Source: an uncultured Hungatella sp.
Lineage (GTDB): Bacteria > Bacillota > Clostridia > Lachnospirales > Lachnospiraceae
Length of the DNA: 64,000 nucleotides
Reading direction: 5' to 3'
Assembly: GCA_910585435.1 (NCBI GenBank)
Contig: CAJUEJ010000011.1
Span: 1 to 64,000, forward strand
A program made the position numbers and the translations under genes. Shown here piece by piece: positions 8,306 to 15,459 of the stretch (position 1 is the stretch's first letter; the number at the start of each line of letters is the position of its first letter). The notes beneath the pieces are model-generated. The model made no database searches. It saw only the letters and a program-made list of their open reading frames with translations, and had not been told where the DNA came from.

Positions 8306-9316
8306 TTATGATACGGCGCCGATAAGCTGCTTCACATCCTGGATGTCATACTGCTTCATGTACGCCTCAATCCCTTCTGCAATCTCCTTTGTGGCGTATG
8401 GATTGTGGAAATTGGCTGTCCCAACAGCCACTGCCGATGCCCCGGCCAGCATGAATTCAATCGCATCCTCTGCCGTCATGATTCCTCCCATGCCGATGAT
8501 AGGCAGATCCACTGCCTGTGCCGTCTGGTATACCATCCGCAGGGCCACCGGCTTTATGGCCGGCCCGGACAGGCCGCCTGTTTTATTTGCCACCGCAAAC
8601 GTCCTTTTATGTATGTCGATCTTCATCCCTGTCAGGGTATTGATCAGAGACAGCCCGTCTGCGCCGCCGGCCTGGGCCGCTTTGGCCATCTCCGTAATGT
8701 CTGTCACGTTGGGGCTCAGCTTCATAATTACCGGCTGCCTGGCATGCTTTTTCACTTCTCTTGTGATACGCTCCACAGCTGCCGGATCCTGTCCGAAGGC
8801 AATGCCGCCTTCCTTCACATTGGGGCAGGAAATATTAATCTCCAGAAGATCCACCGGCTGATCTGCCAGCCTCTCCACCACCTCCACGTAATCCTCTGTG
8901 GTTTTTCCACATACGTTGACAACAATCCTGGTGTCATACTGCTTCAAAAACGGAATGTCCCGCTGTATAAAAACATCAATGCCAGGATTCTGAAGGCCTA
9001 TGGCATTTATCATGCCTCCATAGGTTTCCGCGATTCTGGGTGTGGGGTTGCCGGGCCAGGGCACATTGGCAACACCCTTGGTTACCACAGCGCCTAAAAG
9101 GCTTAAATCCACAAACTCGCTGTACTCTGCTCCGGAACCAAAGGTGCCTGAGGCCGTCATCACCGGATTTTTAAGCTCCACACCTGCAATGTTTACTTTA
9201 AGACTCCGCTGTTGATTAGACGGCATCCCTTCAGGTATGTCTGGTGCGCCCGCCAGACTTTCATGTGTGGTGGTGCGTCCGCCGCCGGGCGCATGAAGGT
9301 TTATTTTCATATTCAT
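8306..9316 (-). CDS. pyrD: Dihydroorotate dehydrogenase 1B catalytic subunit, with an in-frame repeat insert
   Basis: A 336-residue FMN enzyme oxidising dihydroorotate to orotate with PyrK. Motifs: MTASGTFGSG, the NISCPNVKEGG loop with the type-1B catalytic cysteine, KLSPNVTDI and GMGGIMTAEDA. After MNMK the protein carries 36 extra residues translated from dispersed element B before resuming the normal start VNIAGVELKN. Near-direct repeats AAAATAAAC and AAAGTAAAC flank the insert. The insert lies before the barrel, so activity is probably kept. The ATG at 9316 shares a base with the pyrK stop (TGATG); a GTG one codon earlier is also possible. Confidence 0.95.
   Translation of the reverse strand: MNMKINLHAPGGGRTTTHESLAGAPDIPEGMPSNQQRSLKVNIAGVELKNPVMTASGTFGSGAEYSEFVDLSLLGAVVTKGVANVPWPGNPTPRIAETYGGMINAIGLQNPGIDVFIQRDIPFLKQYDTRIVVNVCGKTTEDYVEVVERLADQPVDLLEINISCPNVKEGGIAFGQDPAAVERITREVKKHARQPVIMKLSPNVTDITEMAKAAQAGGADGLSLINTLTGMKIDIHKRTFAVANKTGGLSGPAIKPVALRMVYQTAQAVDLPIIGMGGIMTAEDAIEFMLAGASAVAVGTANFHNPYATKEIAEGIEAYMKQYDIQDVKQLIGAVS
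9196..9303 (-). repeat. Dispersed 108-nt element, copy B, in frame inside pyrD
   Basis: Exactly 108 bases (36 codons) inside the pyrD coding sequence after codon 4 or 5. It aligns without gaps to copy A. The 5' hairpin arms change from TGTG/CACA in copy A to TGCG/CGCA here, a compensatory pair. It has no stop codon in the pyrD frame. Confidence 0.85.
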
Positions 9317-10086
9317 CACAGCTCCACCTCCTCTGCCTTAAACACCGGCCCGTCCTTGCAGATTCTCTTGTTGTGGACATGGGAATGGGAATCCACCTCT
9401 GTGGACTGGCACACGCAGGCCAGGCAGGCCCCCACGCCGCAGGCCATCTTCTCCTCCAGGGAAAGATAGCACTCTGTCTGGTTTTCCATGGCGTAAGCTT
9501 TCAGGGCACGAAGCATGGGCAGAGGCCCGCAGGCCAGAATCACATCTGCCGAAAGCTGGTTTTCTCTGACAGCGTCCAGCACATTTCCCCTGTTTCCTGC
9601 ACTGCCGTCTTCCGTGGCCACATATACCTTTGCATACCGGGCAAACTCCTTCTCCAAAAACAGCTGATCCCTGTATCCCAGAACAGCTATTTTCTCACAG
9701 GACAGATCCTTTGCCATCTGAAGCATAGGCGGAATTCCGATGCCGCCGCCGATTAAAAGCACTTTTTTATTGGCAGGAAGCTTTGGGAAGCCATTGCCCA
9801 AAGGCCCCAGGATGGTGATGGAATCTCCCTTTTTGCGGGATGCAAATTCCCTGGTCCCGGCTCCTGCAATCCTATATACAATCCGCAAATCCCCCTTCTC
9901 CCTGTCCAGCTCGCAGATGCTGACAGGCCTGGGAAGCAGCCTGGCCCCATCCTGTGAATACAGAGAAATAAACTGTCCCCCCCAGGCATTCATGGCAATC
10001 TCAGGGCTGTGAATCCACATGCTGAACACATCTTTTAAAAGCTGTTCCTGACTGTTTATCACTGCGGTCATCTTTACCTTTGTCAT
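9316..10086 (-). CDS. pyrK: Dihydroorotate dehydrogenase electron transfer subunit
   Basis: A 256-residue iron-sulfur flavoprotein that passes electrons from PyrD's FMN to NAD+. It has an N-terminal FAD-binding barrel (RPVSICELD region), an NAD-binding part with LLIGGGIGIPPM, and a C-terminal [2Fe-2S] cysteine cluster MACGVGACLACVCQST plus a later cysteine (RICKDG). The ATG at 10086 has AAGGAG 8 bases upstream. The gene follows pyrF by 10 bases and its stop overlaps the pyrD start, so translation of the two subunits is coupled. Confidence 0.95.
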   Translation of the reverse strand: MTKVKMTAVINSQEQLLKDVFSMWIHSPEIAMNAWGGQFISLYSQDGARLLPRPVSICELDREKGDLRIVYRIAGAGTREFASRKKGDSITILGPLGNGFPKLPANKKVLLIGGGIGIPPMLQMAKDLSCEKIAVLGYRDQLFLEKEFARYAKVYVATEDGSAGNRGNVLDAVRENQLSADVILACGPLPMLRALKAYAMENQTECYLSLEEKMACGVGACLACVCQSTEVDSHSHVHNKRICKDGPVFKAEEVEL

Positions 10087-10096
10087 ATGCCTCTCC

Positions 10097-11014
10097 TTAT
10101 AATACACGGTTTATATCAGCCACCATATCCAGCACCGCCTGTCTGGAAGCCTCTGCAAAATGCTCTGCTCCGAATTTTGCATACTTTTCCTGTTTGTATG
10201 CGGCGATGATTCCTCTGGAAGAATTGACGATGGCTCCCAGCCCGTCCTTATTGAAGCAGTACTTTAGATCCTCTGCTGTCCCCCCCTGTGCGCCGTAGCC
10301 TGGCACAAGGAAATATGTATGAGGCATCTGCTTTCTCAGGACCTTGCTCATCTCCGGATAGGTGGCGCCCACCACGGCGCCTACGTTGCTGTATCCCTTC
10401 TCCATGGACATACTGCCCCACTCCGTCACCTTCTCAGCCACCAGCTCATACATCGGCCGGCCCTCTGCCAGACGGTCCTGGAACTCACCGCTGGAAGGGT
10501 TGGAGGTCTTTACAAGCACAAAGATCCCTTTATTCTCCTGGTTGCATACATCCACAAAAGGCTTCACTCCGTCGGTTCCCAGATATGGGTTCACCGTGAT
10601 AAAATCCGTTCCAAACCCTGCCAGCTTCCGGCTTCCCACCTGGACATGTCCCAGATGGGCTGTAGCATAGGCGGCAGAGGTGGAGCCGATATCCCCTCTC
10701 TTCACGTCTCCGATTACCAAAAGCCCTTTTTCATGGCAGTAATCTATGGTTTTTTTGTAGGCCAGAAGCCCTTCGATTCCAAATTGTTCATACATGGCAA
10801 CCTGAGGCTTTACAGCCGGAATCAAATCAAAGGTGTGGTCGATAATTTCCTTATTATACTGCCAGATTGCCTCGGCAGCACCCTCCAGTGTCTCCCCGTA
10901 CTTTGCAATCCCGTCCTTCACAATAGCTTCCGGGATATAGCTTAACATGGGATCCAGTCCGACACAGATCGGCGCTTTCGTTTTCTGGATTTTCTCAATC
11001 AGGTTCTGAATCAT
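10097..11014 (-). CDS. pyrF: Orotidine 5'-phosphate decarboxylase (type 2)
   Basis: A 305-residue enzyme performing the last step to UMP, decarboxylating OMP. Motifs: APICVGLDP at the N-terminus, AVKPQVAMYEQFG, and VIGDVKRGDIGSTS with the active-site Asp-Lys-Asp triad of the longer (type 2) family. The start is the ATG at 11014, with GAGGAGG upstream; the open frame further upstream runs over the promoter. It is the first gene of the pyr operon. I see no PyrR-type anti-terminator hairpin in the short leader, so regulation is not apparent. Confidence 0.95.
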   Translation of the reverse strand: MIQNLIEKIQKTKAPICVGLDPMLSYIPEAIVKDGIAKYGETLEGAAEAIWQYNKEIIDHTFDLIPAVKPQVAMYEQFGIEGLLAYKKTIDYCHEKGLLVIGDVKRGDIGSTSAAYATAHLGHVQVGSRKLAGFGTDFITVNPYLGTDGVKPFVDVCNQENKGIFVLVKTSNPSSGEFQDRLAEGRPMYELVAEKVTEWGSMSMEKGYSNVGAVVGATYPEMSKVLRKQMPHTYFLVPGYGAQGGTAEDLKYCFNKDGLGAIVNSSRGIIAAYKQEKYAKFGAEHFAEASRQAVLDMVADINRVL

Positions 11015-11063
11015 GGTATCCTCCTCTTGTTCTATGGACATATATGACAGCACAGTTTTATCA

Positions 11064-11092
11064 ATCTTACCATAAATGGGAATGGGTTGCAA
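11064..11092 (-). promoter_or_regulatory. Sigma-A promoter of the pyrFKDE operon
   Basis: On the minus strand TTGCAA (11087-11092) and TAAGAT (11064-11069) are separated by 17 bases. They lie about 50 bases upstream of the pyrF start, giving a short leader. Confidence 0.7.
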
Positions 11093-11109
11093 GATTGGAT
11101 TGGATTTCT

Positions 11110-11143
11110 TTCATGGTGGCGCCTGATGGCAGGATGAGGTTTA
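11110..11143 (-). repeat. Possible degraded 5' end of the dispersed 108-nt element, copy F
   Basis: The minus strand reads TAAACCTCAT, then a GC-rich stretch and GCGCCACCATGAAA. This resembles the 5' third of copy B with deletions. Like copy A it starts at a gene's stop codon, here that of the GtrII-like gene. The match is weak. Confidence 0.35.
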
Positions 11144-12766
11144 CTGGGAAAGCTTTACTACCACCATATCATCCAGCTTAAAGACCGATCCGGTTTTGGG
11201 CCAGCTGGGCTTGTCTTTGCATGCCTCCACGGCTTTTTCGTAATCTGAGGCAGCAGGGCGTCCCATGGGAAGGCCTAATGTCTGAAAATACTCACCGGCC
11301 CGGGCGGATACGCCGATATCGCTGGCTGCATCCCACTGAAACACAGAATGTCCGATGACATCCCCGCAGGTGGGATTTCCTGCCAGCTGGGGATCCTTGG
11401 CGCCTACAAACACAACCTTGCACTCCGCCAGATTCTCCTGACCAGCAACCTGGCAGACAGCGCCGTATATCCGGTTTGCTGTCAGCGTGTCCGACACATA
11501 CACCTCGTGGGCCGTTTCCAGAAGCTCATTGGTACCCACCAGCTTCTTCCAGGAAATTGAAAATGAAAAGACTGCAGCCAGCAAACATGCTCCTATGCGC
11601 AGCCGCCTCCATTTTTCCAGCGCCTGAGGAAGCAGGGCACACAGCAGAAATACATACTCTGCAAATACCAGCACATAGGTCAGATGGGCGCGGATAGGCT
11701 GCGCCGTTCCCATTACAAGGGTAATCAGGATAGGGGAAACAAACAGCACCAGAAGGGCGAACACACAGTAGGCCAGCCCCTTTTTTCGCTTCTTCCCTGC
11801 GCACCACAATACCAGAAGGGAAGCCGCCGCGGCTGCCCACAGGAAAAATTTGGAGAAAAACAGAGGCAGCTCCGCCTGATACAGCCTTCTGAAATCCATG
11901 GCTATAAAAAACAGGCATTCCTCCATATCCTGGGTTTTCCAGGCAATCATGGCATTTACATAGGAGGAATCTCCGTTTACCCGTCTGACGAAAAAGGAGG
12001 CCAAAGCCTGGGTTATGAAAAATCCTGCCAAAAACAGGAGGGCATTGAGAAAGCCTTCCCTCCATCCCACCTTCATCCCCTCTGCCTGATACATGACAAG
12101 ATATGCCATGGCAACAAGAGCGATATAGAAAGCCATAAAAGCCTGGTAGGTTCCCATGGACCATACCATACATCCAAGGGCCGGCAGGTACCAGAGAGGA
12201 GACTGCCCCCTTTTTATCCCCATCTGGGCACAGTACATGGCTGCCACACCAAATACCATGGCAAGCGCCACCTCAAAGGCCTGAAGCACAAAGTAAAACT
12301 GTTCTGCCAAACAGGGGGAAGACAAAAATACGGCCGAAAAGGGAAGCATTCCCAGATAAAAACGCCGGTCATTCCCGCTTAACCGCCAGAAGCAAAAGCA
12401 TGTAAACAGCACAAACAGCCACAGGGCAAGCATCATAAGCAGATTCGCCAGGGTGGGCGTCAGCCTGAGAAAGGAAAACAGCTTCTTGGTCATCACCATA
12501 CCGAAGCGGCGGCTCCCGTGCATCACCGCCAGATAGCCCTGGGGATCAATAAGCATGTTGTCGCTGTCTATAAAAATATCTTCATGAAATAATCGTATGC
12601 CATATAAAAGGAGAATCCACGCTGCAGTAAACCACCGCAGTAATTTAGCCGAATAAAAGAATGTACGAAGTTCTGCCGCCTCTGCTTTCAACTCTGCCAA
12701 AAATAAAGACCATGCATGCACGATCCCGCTGTCTTTCCTTCTCCATACTCCGTTAACTTTAAACAT
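11141..12766 (-). CDS. GtrII-like glucosyltransferase-domain membrane protein
   Basis: A 541-residue polytopic membrane protein with about 10-12 helices. After the first helix comes an extracytoplasmic-type loop FIDSDNMLIDPQGY...HGSRRFG, which fits the GtrII family: enzymes that add glucose from a lipid-linked donor to O-antigen or other surface glycans. The C-terminal soluble part (NELLETAHEVY) also fits that family. The ATG at 12766 has AAAGGAG 12 bases upstream. It has its own promoter and no flippase or glucosyl-lipid synthase next to it, so the acceptor is unknown. Confidence 0.65.
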   Translation of the reverse strand: MFKVNGVWRRKDSGIVHAWSLFLAELKAEAAELRTFFYSAKLLRWFTAAWILLLYGIRLFHEDIFIDSDNMLIDPQGYLAVMHGSRRFGMVMTKKLFSFLRLTPTLANLLMMLALWLFVLFTCFCFWRLSGNDRRFYLGMLPFSAVFLSSPCLAEQFYFVLQAFEVALAMVFGVAAMYCAQMGIKRGQSPLWYLPALGCMVWSMGTYQAFMAFYIALVAMAYLVMYQAEGMKVGWREGFLNALLFLAGFFITQALASFFVRRVNGDSSYVNAMIAWKTQDMEECLFFIAMDFRRLYQAELPLFFSKFFLWAAAAASLLVLWCAGKKRKKGLAYCVFALLVLFVSPILITLVMGTAQPIRAHLTYVLVFAEYVFLLCALLPQALEKWRRLRIGACLLAAVFSFSISWKKLVGTNELLETAHEVYVSDTLTANRIYGAVCQVAGQENLAECKVVFVGAKDPQLAGNPTCGDVIGHSVFQWDAASDIGVSARAGEYFQTLGLPMGRPAASDYEKAVEACKDKPSWPKTGSVFKLDDMVVVKLSQ

Positions 12767-12807
12767 ATTGGGTGGATACTCCTTTTACACTGTTTTCTGT
12801 TATTGCC

Positions 12808-12836
12808 ATTATAGGGCTGCATACCGAAAAAATCAA
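12808..12836 (-). promoter_or_regulatory. Sigma-A promoter of the GtrII-like gene
   Basis: On the minus strand TTGATT (12831-12836) and consensus TATAAT (12808-12813) are separated by 17 bases, about 40 bases before the start codon. Confidence 0.7.
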
Positions 12837-12888
12837 GGTTGGGGGCCTTACATTCTTAAAATCCTAATGCAGAATAAATGGCGGCATG

Positions 12889-12895
12889 GTATAAT
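12889..12895 (+). promoter_or_regulatory. Extended -10 promoter for the GNAT gene
   Basis: TGGTATAAT (TATAAT at 12890-12895) is an extended -10 element about 35 bases upstream of the ATG at 12931. No good -35 is seen. Confidence 0.5.
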
Positions 12896-12930
12896 TTAAG
12901 AATAAAACGATTGCAGACAGGAGAAAAGGT

Positions 12931-13674
12931 ATGAATCCCATCCACATCACTTCCCTGACGGAGAAGCAAAAAAAAGACATCCATGCATTGGTATTAAAGT
13001 GTAAAGAAGCTGAACCCCTGGCACTGTCAGCGCCTGTGGAAGACGGGCTGGATTATTTCCTATTATATAATGAAGAATCCCTGCTTCTTGGCTTTGGTTT
13101 TCTCTTCTTTCCTCAGGAGGCCTCCTGCGAATGCGGGGTTTTCATCCATCCGGATCACCGGAAAAAGGGGCTTTGTTCTTCTATTTTAAACCAGGCCTTA
13201 GAGTATGTGGAGCAGTACGAGAAAAAGAGGAACTGCCAGACAGATTTCTGCTTTCTGACAGACCCGGCCACGCCTTCTGCCACAGCTGTCATGGAAGCCC
13301 TTGAGGCTGAATACTGGTACTCCGAATACAAGATGGTGCGGAAATTAAATAAGAAGGACAGCCTTTATACCCCCTCCCTGTGTATCCAGGAAACAGAAGA
13401 CGGGATTTATACCGCTTCCCTGGATGGCCGGATCATCGGCTCCTGCGCCGTTTTACCTTCCGGTCAGGAATGGTATCTGTATGCATTCCAGATTGAAGAA
13501 TCCTTTCAGGGACAGGGATACGGGAAAGATTTCCTCCTGGGCATGCTGGCCCTTCTGTCTTCTAAAGGAGGGCAGGTATCCATCCAGGTATCAGGCCAGA
13601 ATTACATTGCCAGAAGCCTGTACAAAAAAACAGGGTTCCAAACTTCGGAATCCCTGTCTTATTATCTCTACTGA
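12931..13674 (+). CDS. Tandem GNAT-fold acetyltransferase
   Basis: A 247-residue protein with two GNAT-like halves. The first (about residues 50-100) has GVFIHPDHRKKGLCSSIL and the second (about 180-215) FQGQGYGKDFLLG; both resemble the acetyl-CoA-binding R/Q-x-x-G-x-G/A segment, the second more exactly. GNAT enzymes transfer acetyl groups to amines of proteins or small molecules; the substrate here is unknown. The ATG at 12931 follows GGAGAAAAGGT. It is a single plus-strand gene divergent from the GtrII-like gene and convergent with relQ, with an inverted repeat at its 3' end. Confidence 0.8.
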   Translation: MNPIHITSLTEKQKKDIHALVLKCKEAEPLALSAPVEDGLDYFLLYNEESLLLGFGFLFFPQEASCECGVFIHPDHRKKGLCSSILNQALEYVEQYEKKRNCQTDFCFLTDPATPSATAVMEALEAEYWYSEYKMVRKLNKKDSLYTPSLCIQETEDGIYTASLDGRIIGSCAVLPSGQEWYLYAFQIEESFQGQGYGKDFLLGMLALLSSKGGQVSIQVSGQNYIARSLYKKTGFQTSESLSYYLY

Positions 13675-13684
13675 TTGATTATTT

Positions 13685-13715
13685 GTAACAGTTCAGATAA
13701 CCCCTGAACTGTTAC
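13685..13715. repeat. Inverted repeat, dispersed family 2, copy R1 (perfect)
   Basis: Perfect 12-bp arms GTAACAGTTCAG / CTGAACTGTTAC around ATAACCC, between convergent GNAT and relQ genes. It could act as a two-way terminator, although no T-run follows. Diverged copies occur at 32465 and 53029. Confidence 0.75.
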
Positions 13716-13728
13716 GATTATTTACCAT

Positions 13729-14442
13729 TCAATAATCGTTTTTTATCTCAATCCCCTGTGATTCAATGTTCTGGCGGATGGCAAGCATCTTCTCATCCGT
13801 CTGAGCAATAATCTCCGCGCACTGTCTCAGCTCCTCGCTGATCTCCGCGGCTTTGATAAGCTCCTTTTTATACTTTAGCTGATGATCCAGGCTTGCCCAG
13901 AAATCCATGGCGATGGTACGGATCTGTACCTCCACCCGCATCTGCCGTTTCTCGTCAGAGAAGAATACCGGAATCTCAATGATCATATGATAGCTGCGGT
14001 ATCCGTTCGGCTTCGGGTTTTTGATATAATCCTTGACAGCCAGAACCTTGATGTCATCCTGCTTGGTCAGCATGGCTGCCACCTGGTAGATATCATCCAG
14101 GAAGGAGCAGATAACCCGGATCCCGGCAATATCATCCAGATTATTCACCATAGACTCTATGGATATAGGCATTCCCTTTCTGTACAGCTTCTCCACAATG
14201 CTGACAGGCTTCTTGACCCTGGATTTAATCATCTCGATGGGGTTTCTCTGATTGCGTACTGACAGCTCATCGTTTAATACCTCCAGCTTGGTCTTCACCT
14301 CCCGGATCGCACAGGTATACATCATCATAGCTTCCTGAAACTGATGGGCCATGGAAATCAGTTGATCCGGCACCTGAACCAGATCCGGCACCTGGACAAC
14401 AGACTGCACCAGCTCGCTGTTAGGGTTCATATTGATCTTCAT
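13729..14442 (-). CDS. relQ: RelQ-type small alarmone synthetase (GTP pyrophosphokinase family)
   Basis: A 237-residue single-domain RelA/SpoT synthetase with no hydrolase, TGS or ACT domains. Key elements: SRVKKPVSIVEKL, DDIAGIRVICSFLDDIY, KDYIKNPKPNGYRSYH and VEVQIRTIAMDFWASLDH, which hold the nucleotide-binding and catalytic residues. It should make (p)ppGpp from ATP and GDP/GTP under stress. The N-terminal ~35 residues are variable. The ATG at 14442 has CAGGAG 12 bases upstream. It follows the mrp gene by 62 bases in the same direction. Confidence 0.9.
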   Translation of the reverse strand: MKINMNPNSELVQSVVQVPDLVQVPDQLISMAHQFQEAMMMYTCAIREVKTKLEVLNDELSVRNQRNPIEMIKSRVKKPVSIVEKLYRKGMPISIESMVNNLDDIAGIRVICSFLDDIYQVAAMLTKQDDIKVLAVKDYIKNPKPNGYRSYHMIIEIPVFFSDEKRQMRVEVQIRTIAMDFWASLDHQLKYKKELIKAAEISEELRQCAEIIAQTDEKMLAIRQNIESQGIEIKNDY

Positions 14443-14504
14443 GCCGCTTTCACACTCCTGCTCATTGGTATCTGCATTTCCTGTCTGTCTCTTTTATGCT
14501 TCTT

Positions 14505-15344
14505 TTACGCTTCCAGCTTCGAAGCCGCCTCGTCCAGCCAGGTTTCCTCCAGATATTCTATGGAGCCCTCATCCACCATGCGGGCTGTCTTGGGCCAGAT
14601 GGGGATCTTTGCCAAAACGGGGATCTCATACTCTGCCGCCACATCATCGATATGGCTTTCTCCGAAGACAGAAATCTTCTTCCCACAGTCCGGGCACTCC
14701 AGATAGCTCATATTCTCCACGATGCCCAGAATCGGAATATCCATCTTCTTGGCCATATTCACTGCTTTTCCCACAATCATGGACACCAGCTCCTGGGGAG
14801 AGGTGACGATCACAATCCCGTCTACCGGCAGAGACTGAAAAACCGTCAGCGGCACATCCCCGGTACCCGGAGGCATATCCACCAGCATATAGTCAATGTC
14901 CTTCCAGAGCGTCTCGCTCCAGAACTGCTTCACCGCTCCGGCAATCACCGGCCCACGCCAGATTACAGGATCCGTGTCATGGTCCAGCAGAAGGTTGGCC
15001 GACATAATCTGAATTCCTGTGCTGGAAGTAGCCGGAACCATCAGATTGGCGCCGTCAATCTGGGTCATCCCCACATCGCCGCTTATGCCAAAGGCCTTGG
15101 GTATGGACGGCCCGGTAATATCCGCATCCAATATGGCTGTCTTAAACCCTTTGCCGTTCATCTTTACCGCCAGAAGAGAGGTCACCAGGGATTTGCCCAC
15201 CCCGCCCTTTCCGCTGACAACACCTATTACTTTCTTAACAGAACTTGCCGGATGCAGCTTCTCCAAAAAGCTGGTCTGCTCCTGGGTCCTGCTGCTGCAG
15301 TTCTCCCCGCAGCTTCCGCAATCATGATTACAGCTTTCGCTCAT
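14505..15344 (-). CDS. Mrp/NBP35 family ATP-binding protein (ApbC-like iron-sulfur carrier)
   Basis: A 279-residue P-loop ATPase. It has a cysteine-rich N-terminus (SCNHDCGSCGENC), the deviant Walker A VVSGKGGVGKS, a second lysine/aspartate segment AILDADITGPSIP, and the C-terminal ECPDCGKK CxxC pair that binds a bridging [4Fe-4S] cluster in the Mrp/ApbC family. These proteins deliver iron-sulfur clusters to target enzymes. The start is ATG 15344, with GGAGGAAG 8 bases upstream; a TTG 15 bases earlier lies in the ribosome site. It follows polC with a partial dispersed element (copy C) between them. Confidence 0.9.
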   Translation of the reverse strand: MSESCNHDCGSCGENCSSRTQEQTSFLEKLHPASSVKKVIGVVSGKGGVGKSLVTSLLAVKMNGKGFKTAILDADITGPSIPKAFGISGDVGMTQIDGANLMVPATSSTGIQIMSANLLLDHDTDPVIWRGPVIAGAVKQFWSETLWKDIDYMLVDMPPGTGDVPLTVFQSLPVDGIVIVTSPQELVSMIVGKAVNMAKKMDIPILGIVENMSYLECPDCGKKISVFGESHIDDVAAEYEIPVLAKIPIWPKTARMVDEGSIEYLEETWLDEAASKLEA

Positions 15345-15362
15345 TTTTTCTTCCTCCAATTA

Positions 15363-15422
15363 CTTTAAAAATCCGCCGCCGACAGGTGGCATAAATTCAG
15401 GTATGCCCAATACACACTGTCA
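15363..15422 (-). repeat. Dispersed 108-nt element, copy C (3' half)
   Basis: About 60 bases match the 3' half of copy A, including TTGGGCATACCTGAAT and the GGCGGCGGATTTTTAAAG end. It lies between polC and mrp, in the same orientation as both, and ends just before the mrp ribosome site. Confidence 0.8.
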
Positions 15423-15459
15423 GAATTATACCATACCTTATCCAAAATGTCATCTCTTC

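Noticed and set aside
11015..11063. PyrR-type attenuator in the pyr operon leader
   Set aside because: The leader is about 45 bases long and holds only the ribosome site; no alternative hairpins with a T-run.
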